Source of the DNA: Bacteroidota bacterium
Lineage (GTDB): Bacteria; Bacteroidota; Bacteroidia; AKYH767-A; OLB10
Length of the DNA: 52,209 nt
Direction: 5' to 3'
NCBI GenBank assembly: GCA_018268195.1
Contig: JAFDWZ010000046.1
Span: 1-52,209, forward strand
Shown piece by piece: positions 23,993 through 33,003 of this stretch. How positions within the stretch are numbered: position 1 is the first letter of the stretch; every line of letters begins with the position of its first letter. The notes under the pieces were generated by a model. The model made no database searches, was not told the origin of the DNA, and was given only the letters and a program-made list of their open reading frames with translations. A program made the translations under genes and the position numbers.

Positions 23993-25798
23993 TTAAAACT
24001 CCTGTAATTCAACCATGTGTTTGAAGCGTTGCGACCTTTCAACCAGATCATCAAACTTGCCATAATCTTTTAATTTGCCTTTTTCTATAAGGTAAATAAT
24101 ATCAGAATTTTTGATAGTTGACAATCGGTGAGCAATGATGATAATTGTAAAATTACCGTGTAAGGAATCAATGTTTTTCTGAATTATAGCTTCGGTTTCA
24201 GAGTCTAAAGAAGAGGTGGCTTCGTCCAATATCAGTATTTCAACACTTTTAAAAAGTTCACGGGCAATTGATATTCTTTGCCTTTGACCTCCCGAAATTA
24301 AAATTCCATGGTCGCCCAGTTGTGTGTTTTCTTTCTCAGGAAGATTGTTGATAAAATCAGTAAGATGTGTGAGTGCAATAATTTTGTTGAAATGCTCAAT
24401 AGTTTCTGTTGTTGGTTCTGCCCAGAAGGTAATATTATTAAAGATGGTGTCGTTAAATATCACAGGCTCTTGTGAAATATATCCTATTTTATTTCGGTAA
24501 CTTTCTATGTCGAAAGAAGCCATTGACTTGTTGTCTATTACTATTTCGCCAGCTGTTGGAGTGAGCAGTGATGAAACAAGATTTGCTAATGTTGTTTTTC
24601 CCGAACCACTTTCACCAACAAAAGCAACCGTTTTGTTTTTTGGAATATCAAGGCTGATATCATTTATAATGACCTTCGAACCATATTGAAGACTGACTTT
24701 ATTTAACTTGATATTGTCTGAAAATTCAAATGATAAATTTCCGGGATTTTTCTCCTGATGTAAATCCATTTTATCGAGTGTAGCATTTATGGATTTAAAC
24801 GAACCTATGTTCTGCAAATAACTTTGCCAGGAAGCTTGCAAAGAGAGAAGAAAAACCAATGCTCTGTAAAATAACAATAAACTCAGAATAATGGTATTAA
24901 GCCCTGTGCCAATTAATTTAACCTGAATCAATATTACCAATGAAACAATAATAATGAGTACAGGCTCTCGGACGCTTGATGTTATACTTTGGTATAGCCC
25001 GATTTTTTTATTCAGTGTTTCGGTTTCGTCAATAGTCTTCTTTAGTTTTTTAGAATAGAAAGAAAAGTAGTTGGTTGACTTCAGATACTTGAAATAATGT
25101 ACCGCCTGAAGAATGTAAGAGTTAAACTGATCACCTTTTCTGGAAAGCGATGAAGATGCCTGCTTTGTAAGGCTGAAAATTTTCTTGAAAACAAAATTAG
25201 AGATTATTGCTCCTACCGATACCAAAAGTGCAAACTGCCAGTTGGTAGTAAAAGCGAGCAGCATATATATCAGCAACATGATAATTGACTGAAAGGAATT
25301 CAGATAGTGCATGATGCCATTGCGCATCAATGCTACTTCCGTATTCAGGCTATTTTGAATTTTCCCGGCATCAAAAGTTAAAAATCCTTCGTAACTCAGA
25401 TTGTGTATGCTGTTGGTCAAATTAAGCTGAACGGTTTTCATAAAATGCTGTCTCATCTTTACCTGATGATACATCTGAAGAAATTTCAGAAATCCTTTGG
25501 TGATGAAGAGAAAGGATAGAATAAATAAAATAGTAATCAGATTAAGTTTTAATCCGATCATAGCAAGTGCGTCAGTAAAATAATGCAACTTGCCTAATGA
25601 GTTGGAGGAGGATACTACAGAATTGCCGTCATCGCTTACTGATTGCAGAAGAGGCATAAACATTGCCATACCAATACCATCAAACAAACTCACTCCGGTA
25701 CTAAGTATAATGCTGATGATAAACTGCCCTCTTAAAATACTGAAATAGTATTTAAAGTATTCCCAGAATTCATATTTTGATTTGGAATTGTTCTTCAT
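23993..25798 (-). CDS. ABC exporter, fused permease and ATPase, candidate oligosaccharide flippase
   Basis: About 601 residues from the ATG at 25798 (MKNNSKSKYEFWEYFKYYFS); a TTG at 25831 would add 11 residues and nearly touch the wzc stop. Residues about 25-330 hold six membrane helices. The ATPase domain has Walker A GESGSGKTT, Q-loop KIGYISQEPV, signature ISGGQRQRISIAREL, Walker B ILILDEATSSLD and H-loop AHRLS. No Wzx-type flippase is visible in the window, so this exporter, placed between wzc and the sugar genes, is a good candidate for flipping the lipid-linked repeat, as PglK does in Campylobacter. Peptide or lipid export is the alternative. Confidence 0.83.
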   Translation of the reverse strand: MKNNSKSKYEFWEYFKYYFSILRGQFIISIILSTGVSLFDGIGMAMFMPLLQSVSDDGNSVVSSSNSLGKLHYFTDALAMIGLKLNLITILFILSFLFITKGFLKFLQMYHQVKMRQHFMKTVQLNLTNSIHNLSYEGFLTFDAGKIQNSLNTEVALMRNGIMHYLNSFQSIIMLLIYMLLAFTTNWQFALLVSVGAIISNFVFKKIFSLTKQASSSLSRKGDQFNSYILQAVHYFKYLKSTNYFSFYSKKLKKTIDETETLNKKIGLYQSITSSVREPVLIIIVSLVILIQVKLIGTGLNTIILSLLLFYRALVFLLSLQASWQSYLQNIGSFKSINATLDKMDLHQEKNPGNLSFEFSDNIKLNKVSLQYGSKVIINDISLDIPKNKTVAFVGESGSGKTTLANLVSSLLTPTAGEIVIDNKSMASFDIESYRNKIGYISQEPVIFNDTIFNNITFWAEPTTETIEHFNKIIALTHLTDFINNLPEKENTQLGDHGILISGGQRQRISIARELFKSVEILILDEATSSLDSETEAIIQKNIDSLHGNFTIIIIAHRLSTIKNSDIIYLIEKGKLKDYGKFDDLVERSQRFKHMVELQEF

Positions 25799-25832
25799 AT
25801 CAGCAGCACCTTTTGTCGATTTATAAATCAAC

Positions 25833-28247
25833 TTAATTTTTTCGTTTAAAAAACTGCAATGCTTTACCGATTAAGGTTTTTGGTTTATTATCTTCTTCAT
25901 AATAACCGTATCCATAACCGTATCCATAACCATAACCGTATCCATAACCATAACCGTAAGCTGTTGTGCCGGCTTTCACACCATTAAACAGGATACAGAT
26001 GTTTTTAATTTTTCCATCTGAATAGAGTTTATTGATAAAATCAAGATGGTGTTTTCGGGTATAATTTTGTCTTACAATATAAATTGTCACATCAGCATAA
26101 CGGGCAAGTTCAAGACCATCACTTATAATCCCGATAGGAGGTGAATCCATAATTACATAGTCATATTTTTCCCTTAATACATTTATTAACTGATGCATTC
26201 TGTCATTGAGAAGAATTTCAGATGGATTGGGAGGTTTCGGTCCGGATAAAATAAGATCCATACCCAAATCAGAAGTTGGTTGTATAACTTCGTCAATTGT
26301 AGCAGAGCCAATAAGGTAGTTGCTCAGACCTATATTTGATGTCAGATTGAAATTTGCCGGCTGTTGTGGTTTACGTAAATCACATCCCACCATTACAACT
26401 TTTTTACCGCCTGAGGCAAGTATTGCTGCCAGGTTGATTGCACAAAAACTTTTACCTTCAGCACTTATGGATGAAGAAATCAGAATAATATTATTTGTTT
26501 TTGCGCCATGAAAATACTGAAGGTTACTCCTTACTGATCGGAATGCTTCAGTAGTTTGAGAATGAGGTTTGAAGTTAACTACTATATTATTCTCAATATC
26601 GGTATGGCCTATCAGTCCCAATACAGGAATAGCTGTACTTCTTTCAAGTAACTGCTTGTTTTTAATTCTGTCATCCAGTGTTTCTTTTAAATAAACTATG
26701 GTAGAAGGAATTACAAGTCCTAATAAAACAGCTAAAGTGTAGGTGATACCTTTTACAGGTTTAATCGGTTGTAATGCCGTTCGTGCATTGTCAATCACTT
26801 TGCAATCCGAAATACTTGAAGCCAGAATAATTGCAGTTTCAGCTCGTTTTTGTAAGAGGTAGGTATATAAATTTTCGGTTATGGTAGCTTGCCGTACAAT
26901 ACTCGACAGTTCCTTTTCTTCTTTTGGCAGTTCTTTGATTTTAGCTTTTACTTTATTTAACTGGTCTAAGGACTGAAGTTTGGAAATATTACTTACATCA
27001 CTTAAGCTTTTAATTTTTTCTAAAATTTCAGCTTTGGTATTTTCTATCTGGATATTTTTTTTCTGAATTAGCGGGTTGTCTTCAGTAGTAAATTTCAACG
27101 CATTCTCTCGCTCAGCTTGTAAAGCACTCAGATTGGTGAGTAATTGCTGAAGTATGGGTTCCGTCACATTCACATAAGCCGGTGCCAGATACTTTACATT
27201 ATTTCCTTTTCTGATATAATCATCCAGATATTTCAGAAAAGTTTGTTGGAGTCCGATGCCGTTTAATTCGCCTTCTATTCTTGATACTTCACCCTGAGAG
27301 AGTGAGGCAGTGCCCATTATATCAATAATGCCATTTTCTGTTTTAAATTTTTCAAGTTTCCCCTCCGAACTTAATAGTTCATTCGTAATTATACTCAGTT
27401 GTTGATCAATAAACTTCAGCGAGCTCTGTGTGTCTTCATTTTTTTGCTCTACTCCGTATGCAAGATAAACTTCTGTCAGTTTATTCAAAAAGTCACACCC
27501 TTTTTGTGGCACTGCATCATCAACTGAAATAATAACCATACGGGTACCTTTCACCTGAGTAATAGTCATTTGTTGGCTATATTTGGTTACCAGGCTTTCA
27601 GTGGAATTAGGAGTTATTCTGTAGGTATTCTTTTCATTGATTGAATTTTTGTAAATCTTCAAACGGTTTGGATCTCGTAAAATCAATTGTATTTTACCGA
27701 AATAAGTGTTGATAGGTTTATTGAATTCCCCGTTTACTGCTACTAATTTATTTGTTTTGGAGTCGTTATAGGTAAGCTCAAAATGATCGGGACTAAGAAC
27801 TTTTACAATAATTTCAGGGACATTTTCAACACTTTCCGAGGAGTCGGTTATCAGTTCTATCGCACTGTTTTTATAAAGCTCTGATGTTTTAATATCGCCT
27901 TCCAACCAATATGTGAATCTGAAGTCCAGTTGTTCAATGGTGCGTGAAACAATATTTCGTGACTTAATAATCTGAATCTGACTTTCAATGCTTCCATTAT
28001 TGTCCATTGATGCCAATTTTGCCAACAAATCCTGCTCACCGAATTTCTTATCATCCATGCCCAGCATAAGCGAGGTGGATGATGTATATACAGGCGTTGA
28101 GTACCACAAATAATAGCGTGCTGTTGTAATGGCAACAACAATAAATGCTACATAAATAATCCAGTAAGCAACTACCTTTTCATAAAGAAACTGCTTTAAG
28201 TTAAAACTTTGTTCTTGTTTATCTGTTTGCTGAAATTCGTCTTGCAT
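25833..28247 (-). CDS. wzc: Polysaccharide co-polymerase with tyrosine autokinase domain (Wzc-type)
   Basis: An 804-residue inner-membrane protein. A first membrane helix lies near residues 30-50, then a Wzz-type periplasmic region with long coiled-coil helices (about 230-480), a second helix near 500-520 (GITYTLAVLLGLVIPSTIVY), and a cytoplasmic BY-kinase domain. In that domain are Walker A SSSISAEGKS (591-600), Walker A' VVMVGCDLRKP and Walker B YDYVIMDSPP. The C-terminal tyrosine cluster is unusual: 10 tyrosines alternating with 9 glycines plus one more Tyr (764-783). Wzc autophosphorylation cycles control chain length and export through Wza, whose gene is just upstream (18-base gap). Confidence 0.93.
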   Translation of the reverse strand: MQDEFQQTDKQEQSFNLKQFLYEKVVAYWIIYVAFIVVAITTARYYLWYSTPVYTSSTSLMLGMDDKKFGEQDLLAKLASMDNNGSIESQIQIIKSRNIVSRTIEQLDFRFTYWLEGDIKTSELYKNSAIELITDSSESVENVPEIIVKVLSPDHFELTYNDSKTNKLVAVNGEFNKPINTYFGKIQLILRDPNRLKIYKNSINEKNTYRITPNSTESLVTKYSQQMTITQVKGTRMVIISVDDAVPQKGCDFLNKLTEVYLAYGVEQKNEDTQSSLKFIDQQLSIITNELLSSEGKLEKFKTENGIIDIMGTASLSQGEVSRIEGELNGIGLQQTFLKYLDDYIRKGNNVKYLAPAYVNVTEPILQQLLTNLSALQAERENALKFTTEDNPLIQKKNIQIENTKAEILEKIKSLSDVSNISKLQSLDQLNKVKAKIKELPKEEKELSSIVRQATITENLYTYLLQKRAETAIILASSISDCKVIDNARTALQPIKPVKGITYTLAVLLGLVIPSTIVYLKETLDDRIKNKQLLERSTAIPVLGLIGHTDIENNIVVNFKPHSQTTEAFRSVRSNLQYFHGAKTNNIILISSSISAEGKSFCAINLAAILASGGKKVVMVGCDLRKPQQPANFNLTSNIGLSNYLIGSATIDEVIQPTSDLGMDLILSGPKPPNPSEILLNDRMHQLINVLREKYDYVIMDSPPIGIISDGLELARYADVTIYIVRQNYTRKHHLDFINKLYSDGKIKNICILFNGVKAGTTAYGYGYGYGYGYGYGYGYGYYEEDNKPKTLIGKALQFFKRKN
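25899..25958 (-). repeat. Gly-Tyr-coding short tandem repeat at the wzc 3' end
   Basis: Sixty bases made only of GGT/GGA and TAT/TAC codons in 6-base units, partly arranged in repeated 12- and 18-base blocks (GGTTATGGATAC and GGTTATGGTTATGGATAC). They code for alternating Tyr and Gly ending in a Tyr pair. Unit gain or loss would stay in frame and change the number of phosphorylatable tyrosines. Confidence 0.9.
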
Positions 28248-28265
28248 TATTTTTTTTACTGAGCT

Positions 28266-29051
28266 TTAAATTATTTTGGCTCTGATGAGTATTAATGTCA
28301 GAAGTGTACCGATACTTACAATAATAGGTGTTAACCTGAAAAACATATCCCCTGATGAAATTTTGGTTTTTCTGGCATTTACATAAACAATATCATTTGG
28401 ATGTAAGACATAGTAAGAAGAATTAAATACTTCCGGACAGGTAATGTCCAACATTCCATATTCCGGTTTTCCTGTTACGGACTCTCTCACAACCAAAATG
28501 TTGGTTCTTTTTCCATATACGGTCATGTCACCGGCCATGGCCAAGGCTTCGGTTAGTGAAACATTTTCATTGCTCAAGTAATATACTCCCGGCCGGGTAA
28601 CTTCTCCCAAAATAATAACTTTGAAATTTTGCAATCGTACCTGAACTGAAGGACTCATCAGATATTTCTCCAACTGTGTTTTTAAAAGATCTTGGGTTTC
28701 AGAAATGGTTAATCCCTTTACTTGTAATTTTCCAACGTAGGGTATGCTGATGTCTCCATTGCTATCAACAAGATATCCCTGTATTACTTTTTGAGTTTCG
28801 GGATCTATGTTATTGTCTCTAATAATAGGAGGGTTGAAATAACTGCTGGCCTCCGGACTTATACTGGTAACCTGAATGGAAAGGATATCATTCGTTTTTA
28901 TATGATGGGTATAACTGCTGAAAGTTAAGGAGCTGTCTGCTTTGTTTATATCTCGCTGAAAGTAAGAGAATTCTCTGGATGGGATACAAGCACTCATCGA
29001 AAACAGTATGATAACCAATGGCATCAATACCTTTTTTGCCTGAAATTTCAT
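28266..29051 (-). CDS. wza: Polysaccharide export outer-membrane lipoprotein (Wza-type, SLBB domains)
   Basis: About 261 residues from the ATG at 29051 (MKFQAKKVLMPLVIILFSMS). The lipobox is SMSAC, so the mature protein starts at a lipid-bearing Cys. The Poly_export domain follows (HHIKTNDILSIQVTSISPEA), then SLBB-type segments (VIILGEVTRPGVYYLSN, LTEALAMAGDMTVYGKRTN, YVLHPNDIVYVNARK), and a C-terminal hydrophobic helix. Wza-type proteins form the outer-membrane channel for capsule or exopolysaccharide. It is the first gene of the locus and has its own consensus -7 element (29085-29092); an ATG at 29087 lies inside that element and is rejected as the start. Confidence 0.92.
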   Translation of the reverse strand: MKFQAKKVLMPLVIILFSMSACIPSREFSYFQRDINKADSSLTFSSYTHHIKTNDILSIQVTSISPEASSYFNPPIIRDNNIDPETQKVIQGYLVDSNGDISIPYVGKLQVKGLTISETQDLLKTQLEKYLMSPSVQVRLQNFKVIILGEVTRPGVYYLSNENVSLTEALAMAGDMTVYGKRTNILVVRESVTGKPEYGMLDITCPEVFNSSYYVLHPNDIVYVNARKTKISSGDMFFRLTPIIVSIGTLLTLILIRAKII

Positions 29052-29084
29052 TGCAAAATTCAAAGTTTGAATATTTATGGGCGG

Positions 29085-29092
29085 CAAAGATA
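29085..29092 (-). promoter_or_regulatory. Promoter -7 element (TATCTTTG) for the polysaccharide locus
   Basis: An exact TAnnTTTG on the minus strand, 33 bases before the wza ATG. It heads the whole leftward locus. No clear -33 TTG is seen. Confidence 0.5.
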
Positions 29093-29169
29093 GTATTATT
29101 TCTTGGTCTGAATGGTACTAAAAGACGGGTATTACATAACAGAAAAACAGATTTCATACGCATTTTATT

Positions 29170-29177
29170 TACTTTCG
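29170..29177 (+). promoter_or_regulatory. Promoter -7-like element (TACTTTCG) for the crotonase gene
   Basis: Seven of eight matches to TAnnTTTG, 23 bases before the crotonase ATG and divergent from the wza promoter. It supports the ATG at 29201. Confidence 0.35.
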
Positions 29178-29200
29178 CATTTTATAAAGATAAAGTAAAA

Positions 29201-29977
29201 ATGAGCTATCAAAACCTTTTGTATTTCGTAGAGCAAGGCTTAGTTACCATAACCATCAATCGCCCCGATAAGTTAAACGCACTTAATGCTTTAACCGTTA
29301 AAGAGATAGGCGCAGCAGTGGCTGCTGCCAATGCCGATTCTTCAGTAAAAGTCATTATAATTACAGGAGCAGGCGAGAAGTCGTTTGTTGCCGGAGCCGA
29401 TATTGGTGAATTTGAGGGTTTATCCGAACAACAGGCTATGTCGCTGGCTACCACCGGACAGGAAGTTTTTAAATCAATAGAAAACTCCCCCAAACCTGTT
29501 ATTGCAGCAGTCAATGGTTTTGCACTTGGAGGCGGTTGCGAACTGGCAATGTCTTGCCATCTGAGAATAGCTTCTGACAATGCTCGTTTTGGCCAACCTG
29601 AAGTAAAGTTAGGGTTGATTCCTGCTTATGGCGGCACACAGCGTTTGACCCGTTTGATTGGTCGCACCAAGGCTTTGGAACTGATGATTACTACGGACAT
29701 GATAAATGCTCAGCAGGCATTGGAATTAGGTTTGCTCAATTATGTGGTTCCGCAAGCCGAACTGATGAATAAATGCAAAGAAATTGCTGTAAAAATTATG
29801 GCACAAGCACCACTTGCTGTGGCTGGGGTTATTCAATGTGTCAACGATTTTGCAAATGGCGAGGAAGGTTTTCAGTCTGAAATAAAAGTTTTTGGCTATT
29901 GTTTTACAACTGCCGATAATAAGGAAGGTGTTGCAGCTTTCAAAGAAAAGAGAACTCCTGTTTTCAAAGGGAAATAA
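29201..29977 (+). CDS. Enoyl-CoA hydratase/isomerase (crotonase) family
   Basis: A 258-residue crotonase-fold enzyme, the normal length. The oxyanion-hole regions are clear: AGEKSFVAGADIGEFEGL and AAVNGFALGGGCELAMSC with the first catalytic Glu, then RFGQPEVKLGLIPAYGGTQR around the second. It should hydrate trans-2-enoyl-CoA in fatty-acid or aromatic-CoA degradation. The ATG at 29201 (MSYQNLLYFVEQG) fits the family; a longer in-frame reading from 29018 would run through the divergent wza promoter. It stands alone between the polysaccharide locus and mutS2. It could serve the paa genes at the left edge, but it is 29 kb away, so no pathway is assigned. Confidence 0.9.
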   Translation: MSYQNLLYFVEQGLVTITINRPDKLNALNALTVKEIGAAVAAANADSSVKVIIITGAGEKSFVAGADIGEFEGLSEQQAMSLATTGQEVFKSIENSPKPVIAAVNGFALGGGCELAMSCHLRIASDNARFGQPEVKLGLIPAYGGTQRLTRLIGRTKALELMITTDMINAQQALELGLLNYVVPQAELMNKCKEIAVKIMAQAPLAVAGVIQCVNDFANGEEGFQSEIKVFGYCFTTADNKEGVAAFKEKRTPVFKGK

Positions 29978-30050
29978 TCAAGGCAGCATTAAATATTGCA
30001 AACATCAGAAGTTCTTTAATACTAAGTTAACAGTTATTGACCGTTTATAG

Positions 30051-32132
30051 ATGTTTGTTTTTCCTTCTGCTTCGTTGCTCACTGATGAGTTTGATGAAAT
30101 TAAAAAACTTACATCGGGATTAGCGCTTACATCGTCAGCACAGAATCGTATTCTTCAATTGCAGCCTGTGGCTGATAAAGATTGGATTGTTTTTGAAACA
30201 GGTAAAACAAAAGAATTTTCTCAACTGCTATCAGCAGGTGAAAGTATTAGCCTTTCAGGGTTTAAAGACATTTCGAAAGAGATAGGTCTGTTACGTATTG
30301 AAAACAGCATACTTCAACCGGAGCATGCTTTAAATATTGCAGCATTAACAAAATCAACAGGCGAGATTATTTCGTTTTTCAAAAACAGGAGCGAGAGATT
30401 TCCGATGCTCGCTTCTATAGTGAGTGAGTTGCATTATGAAAAATCAATTGTTGAGTCTGTTGAAAAAATATTAGATGAATATGGTGTTGTACGCTCTTCT
30501 GCATCACCTGAACTTACACACATACGCAGAACATTGCAACGTCAGCGTGCCGAAGCGGATCGGGTGTATCAGAGTGTGATGAGTAAATATCGTAAAAACG
30601 GATGGCTTACCGACAGTGAAGAAACATCGCGCAACGGCAGACGAGTTTTATCAATAGTGGCTGAGCAAAAAAGAACTCTTAAAGGAATCATACACGATTT
30701 ATCTGCCACCGGCAAAACAGCTTTTATCGAACCTGAAGAAGTTGTTGGCATCAACACATCGGTATGGCAGTTGGAGCAGGAAGAGCGTATTGAAATTATC
30801 AGGATTTTACGAGAGTTGACAAGTTTTCTGCGCCACTATCTTCCTCTTATTGAAGCTTATTTTTTCAGCATCATTGAGTTGGATTGTAGCCGAGCAAAAG
30901 CAATGTTTGCCCAATCTTTGAACGCAGTACTTCCCACCATGTCACCATCTGTTTCTTTTAACCTGGTGAAGGCTCATCATCCGTTACTTTTTCTGCATAA
31001 TAAATCATTAAAAAAATTAACAGTACCGTTTTCTCTCAGACTTGATGCACGCAATCATATTCTTGTAATCAGCGGACCCAATGCAGGAGGAAAAACTGTT
31101 TGTATGAAAACAGTTGGCCTGTTGCAGATGATGTTTCAGTCAGGCATGTTGGTACCCGTTGCTGAAGGTTCACAAATGACAATTTTCAGAAAACTTTTTG
31201 TTGACATTGGCGACTCACAATCTATTGCGTACGAACTGAGTACTTACAGTTCAAGATTGCAAAACATGAAAGTATTTCTTGAACAGGCAGATGAACAAAG
31301 TTTGTTTCTTATTGATGAGTTTGGCAGCGGAACCGACCCTGATTTGGGAGGAGCATTGGCAGAAGCATTGCTGGAAGAACTGAATGCGAGAAAATGTACA
31401 GGCATTATCACTACTCATTTTATGAACCTCAAAACGTTGGCCGATAAAACTCAGGGATTGGTTAACGGCAGTATGATGTTCGACTCTAAAAATCTGAAAC
31501 CTCTGTTTCAGTTGCAAGTGGGCAAACCAGGCAGTTCCTACACTTTTGTGGTGGCTGCAAGGAGCGGATTGTCGCAATCGCTGATTAGTAAAGCACGAAA
31601 TAAAGTTTCACAAAATCATATTGCTCTTGAAAAACTTCTCACAAAATTGGAGCGAGATAAAAACCTTGTTCAGAAAAAATTACAGGAGCTTGATGATAAA
31701 GAAAAAAAATTGAAGAGGTTGATGAACTCGAGTGAAAACCTGATTGCAGAGAATGAAAAGATAAAAACAGGGATGGAGATTTTTCTGAAGAAGGAAGAAG
31801 ATAAAATAATTGCCAAATACGAAACCCGTATGAAGCGTGTTGCGAAGGATTTGAAGGGGGCGAAAAATAAAAAGCAGGTAATAGATAAATTCCTCAGCGA
31901 ACTGGGACTAAAACGCGAGAAAAAAAATAAGGAGCCTGAACGTGTCATTAATCCTGCAATAGTTGCCGGCTCGGAAGTGAAACTATATAATGGCAGGGTA
32001 ACAGGAGTTGTTGAACAGATTGAAGGCAACAATGCTACGGTCGTATTTGGTAATTATAAAACCAAATGCAAGCTCATTGACCTTGTTATGGAAACTCAGG
32101 AGAAGAAAGAAAAGAAGGACAAAAAGTCCTGA
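30051..32132 (+). CDS. mutS2: MutS2-type DNA-binding ATPase without Smr domain
   Basis: A 693-residue MutS2-family protein. Clamp and lever helices occupy about residues 1-320; the ATPase domain has Walker A GPNAGGKTV near 343, the FVDIGDSQSIAYELSTYSS block and Walker B FLIDEFGSGTDP near 420, with TTHFMNLK after it. A charged coiled coil (about 520-640) and a KOW-like segment (VKLYNGRVTGVVEQIEGN) follow, then a Lys-rich tail. Full-length MutS2 is about 780-830 residues and ends in an Smr nuclease domain; here it is absent, and no Smr remnant lies downstream because pdxH starts its 3' end 15 bases later. An in-frame TAG directly before the ATG fixes the start. Confidence 0.87.
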   Translation: MFVFPSASLLTDEFDEIKKLTSGLALTSSAQNRILQLQPVADKDWIVFETGKTKEFSQLLSAGESISLSGFKDISKEIGLLRIENSILQPEHALNIAALTKSTGEIISFFKNRSERFPMLASIVSELHYEKSIVESVEKILDEYGVVRSSASPELTHIRRTLQRQRAEADRVYQSVMSKYRKNGWLTDSEETSRNGRRVLSIVAEQKRTLKGIIHDLSATGKTAFIEPEEVVGINTSVWQLEQEERIEIIRILRELTSFLRHYLPLIEAYFFSIIELDCSRAKAMFAQSLNAVLPTMSPSVSFNLVKAHHPLLFLHNKSLKKLTVPFSLRLDARNHILVISGPNAGGKTVCMKTVGLLQMMFQSGMLVPVAEGSQMTIFRKLFVDIGDSQSIAYELSTYSSRLQNMKVFLEQADEQSLFLIDEFGSGTDPDLGGALAEALLEELNARKCTGIITTHFMNLKTLADKTQGLVNGSMMFDSKNLKPLFQLQVGKPGSSYTFVVAARSGLSQSLISKARNKVSQNHIALEKLLTKLERDKNLVQKKLQELDDKEKKLKRLMNSSENLIAENEKIKTGMEIFLKKEEDKIIAKYETRMKRVAKDLKGAKNKKQVIDKFLSELGLKREKKNKEPERVINPAIVAGSEVKLYNGRVTGVVEQIEGNNATVVFGNYKTKCKLIDLVMETQEKKEKKDKKS

Positions 32133-32146
32133 CGATTGATTTTGTA

Positions 32147-32794
32147 CTAAGGAGCAAGAGTTAATTTGTTCCAGCAATTTTCTTTCAGCTCATAGGCTAC
32201 TCTATCATGCATTCGACTTTGTCGCCCCTGCCAAAATTCGAAATAATAAGGTTGAAGAACAAAGCCACCCCAGTGAGGAGGGCGAGGCACTGTTGTTGCG
32301 AATTTTTCTTTTAATGATTTGAAATTTTCTTCCAGCTCATTGCGCGATGCTATGCTGTGACTTTGATTGGATGCCCATGCGCCTATCTGGCTGTCAACAG
32401 GACGTGATGCAAAGTAGTCGTCAGAAATTTTTTCACTTACTTTACTTACTTTTCCTTCCACTCGAATTTGTTTTTCTAATTGTGGCCAGAAAAAATTTAA
32501 TGCAGCATATGGATTTTGTAGTAACTGACTGCCCTTGCGGCTGTTATAATTCGTAAAGAAAGTAAAACCATTTTCACTTGCATCACGAAGCAGTACAATT
32601 CTGCTTGATGGGCGTCCGCTTTTGTCGCATGTTGCAAGATTCATTGCATTTACATCAGGAATGTTGGCAGCTACTGCAAGTGAAAACCATTTTTCAAATT
32701 GTTCAAAAGGACTATCATCTGCTGATGTAATATCAAATTTATCTTTAGCATATTCATCTCTCACCGTTTGAAGTAAATCTTTGATTTTATCCAT
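32147..32794 (-). CDS. pdxH: Pyridoxamine 5'-phosphate oxidase
   Basis: A 215-residue FMN enzyme, the usual length, making pyridoxal 5'-phosphate from the pyridoxine and pyridoxamine phosphates. Conserved stretches include NAMNLATCDKSGRPSSRIVL, GFTFFTNYNSRKGSQL (FMN binding), AALNFFWPQLEKQIRVEG, and the C-terminal PRPPHWGGFVLQPYYFEFWQ with GRQSRMHDR. It is convergent with mutS2 and divergent from yqgE, so it is a single-gene unit. A promoter with -33 TTTG and -7 TAATTTTG lies upstream (32858-32892). Confidence 0.96.
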   Translation of the reverse strand: MDKIKDLLQTVRDEYAKDKFDITSADDSPFEQFEKWFSLAVAANIPDVNAMNLATCDKSGRPSSRIVLLRDASENGFTFFTNYNSRKGSQLLQNPYAALNFFWPQLEKQIRVEGKVSKVSEKISDDYFASRPVDSQIGAWASNQSHSIASRNELEENFKSLKEKFATTVPRPPHWGGFVLQPYYFEFWQGRQSRMHDRVAYELKENCWNKLTLAP

Positions 32795-32857
32795 TGCAAT
32801 TGAAATTTAGTATTCTTAATTGATGTAAGTTTTTCGTTAAATTCATCAATAATTTAC

Positions 32858-32892
32858 CAAAATTAGTGAATAGTTCAGTTGTAAGCGCCAAA
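32858..32892 (-). promoter_or_regulatory. Promoter for pdxH (TTTG-N23-TAATTTTG)
   Basis: On the minus strand an exact -7 element TAATTTTG (32858-32865) has a -33 TTTG 23 bases upstream. That TTTG is itself part of a second TAATTTTG copy at 32889-32896, so two -7-like octamers lie in tandem. Confidence 0.5.
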
Positions 32893-33003
32893 ATTATTTT
32901 GCATGGCATATTTTTAGCATTTCATAAGGGAAAGAAAAAAATTGAATAAAGTAACTTTTTCAGTAGGAAACGTAAATAATATAAACTTTAAAATTCTGGA
33001 ACT

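Noticed and set aside
25899..25958. Repeat considered as a CRISPR or minisatellite outside genes
   Set aside because: The units are 6-base codon pairs in frame with wzc, without spacers; it is a coding repeat.
31670..32032. 120-codon minus-strand frame opposite the MutS2 coiled coil
   Set aside because: Phe/Ser-rich antisense of Lys/Glu-rich coiled-coil codons, a common artefact.
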